A stretch of 64,000 nucleotides of DNA. Origin: Psychrobacter aquimaris (GTDB lineage: Bacteria > Pseudomonadota > Gammaproteobacteria > Pseudomonadales > Moraxellaceae). Location of the stretch: contig NZ_JABASR010000012.1 in NCBI RefSeq assembly GCF_016107525.1, positions 1-64,000 of the forward strand, written 5' to 3'. How positions within the stretch are numbered: the first letter of the stretch is position 1; every line of letters begins with the position of its first letter. The notes beneath the pieces were generated by a model. That model was given only the letters and a program-made list of their open reading frames with translations. It did not search any database and was not told where the DNA came from. The position numbers and the translations under genes were made by a program. Of this stretch, positions 63,487 to 64,000 are shown one piece after another.

Positions 63487-64000
63487 TGGGTATTGGAAAT
63501 AGAAATTGATATAAAAGAACATTACATCAAAGACTTTAAAGGGTGCATAAGAGTTTTTAGAAAAATAATAGATTATTTGACAGCTTTTTTCAGACGATAT
63601 CTAAGACGGCAGTGATTGGTTTCTTGCCCGTAATGAAATGGTATTTGCCTCAAACATAAGGCACAATCTCATTGAATTATTACGATAATAAGCATTGATG
63701 AGCCAAGATTTAGACTTTTTTTGAACTACTTAAGCCCAAAATTTGTCAACCTCTAAGCACTCATAGTATGTCCTGTTATGGAGGATCTTATACATCGATG
63801 TCTCTATGGCGTTCAGTACTTTACCGATGCTAATTGCCATCATAACGGCAATATCTCTAACTTATTAGCCGCACATTAGTAGTTCTGCTTACCATCGCTT
63901 TTTATACCATTTTTCTTCAAGCTGAGACTGGGAAAGTCGAGGCAGCTGATATCTATTGGGGTTTTAATTACCTCAGGCTGTGAGCCTTCCTTTATCACCT
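63487..64000. other. no supportable gene; possible coding debris at the end
   Basis: About 510 nt. From about 63815 short open stretches in different frames read LPMLIAIITAISLTY and, after a frame change, VVLLTIAFYTIFLQAETGK then EAADIYWGFNYL before a stop near 63981. They look like pieces of a membrane protein broken by frameshifts, but no family can be assigned. Confidence 0.35.

Noticed and set aside
1..64000. CRISPR array, rRNA operon or complete prophage
   Set aside because: No regular spaced repeats, no rRNA sequence and no structural phage genes were seen.

Overview
The window looks like a Psychrobacter-type gammaproteobacterial chromosome (Moraxellaceae). This is inferred from protein character: SspA/SspB, a petABC bc1 operon, Uup, Dcd, MetG, paired FadL-like porins and a TsdA/TtrSR-type thiosulfate/tetrathionate locus. 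Moderate-to-low GC and the short intergenic repeats fit the same group. No database search was possible, so this is an assignment by recognition.

Positions 1 to about 24,020 are an accessory island. It abuts the 3' end of a tRNA-Leu(TAA) gene (24,023-24,109, minus) and carries a P4-type tyrosine integrase beside that tRNA. The far attachment site is not in the window, so the island continues to the left. From left to right it holds: a broken IS256-family transposase carrying a 67-nt palindromic insert; an orphan gene; a plus-strand module of inovirus Gp2-like protein, zinc-ribbon protein, DUF932, YqaJ exonuclease, Gp3-like/metal-binding protein, orphan and AlpA regulator, most units ending in a strong intrinsic terminator; three small exported proteins; a CoiA-like plus Holliday-junction-resolvase-like nuclease pair with a divergent membrane/zinc protein; and a four-gene operon of PLD/SNF2 helicase, DUF4391, type III Mod and type III Res.

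From 24 kb rightward the sequence is mostly core: tRNA-Leu and tRNA-Cys; a sodium:solute symporter with a 44-aa small-subunit gene; FdhD and an FdhF/YdeP-like molybdoenzyme; a triheme cytochrome plus TsdA-like diheme cytochrome, divergent from a TtrS/TtrR-like two-component system across a 10-bp inverted repeat; a TrpX-type ABC transporter with two tandem binding proteins; metG; a 3-hydroxybutyrate utilisation cluster (GntP-type permease divergent from scoAB and a dehydrogenase); a decayed mgtE; mrp; two uncharacterised genes; dcd; sspBA; petABC; uup; slyX; and two tandem FadL-family porins with duplicated upstream regions.

The most notable observations are the island's nuclease and restriction cluster, the Shine-Dalgarno-masking hairpin and related inverted repeats around the Gp2-like gene, the TsdA/TtrSR association with its candidate operator, and two copies of a small TA-flanked inverted-repeat element (MITE), one of which landed in the slyX stop codon and rebuilt it. 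mgtE shows three independent lesions.
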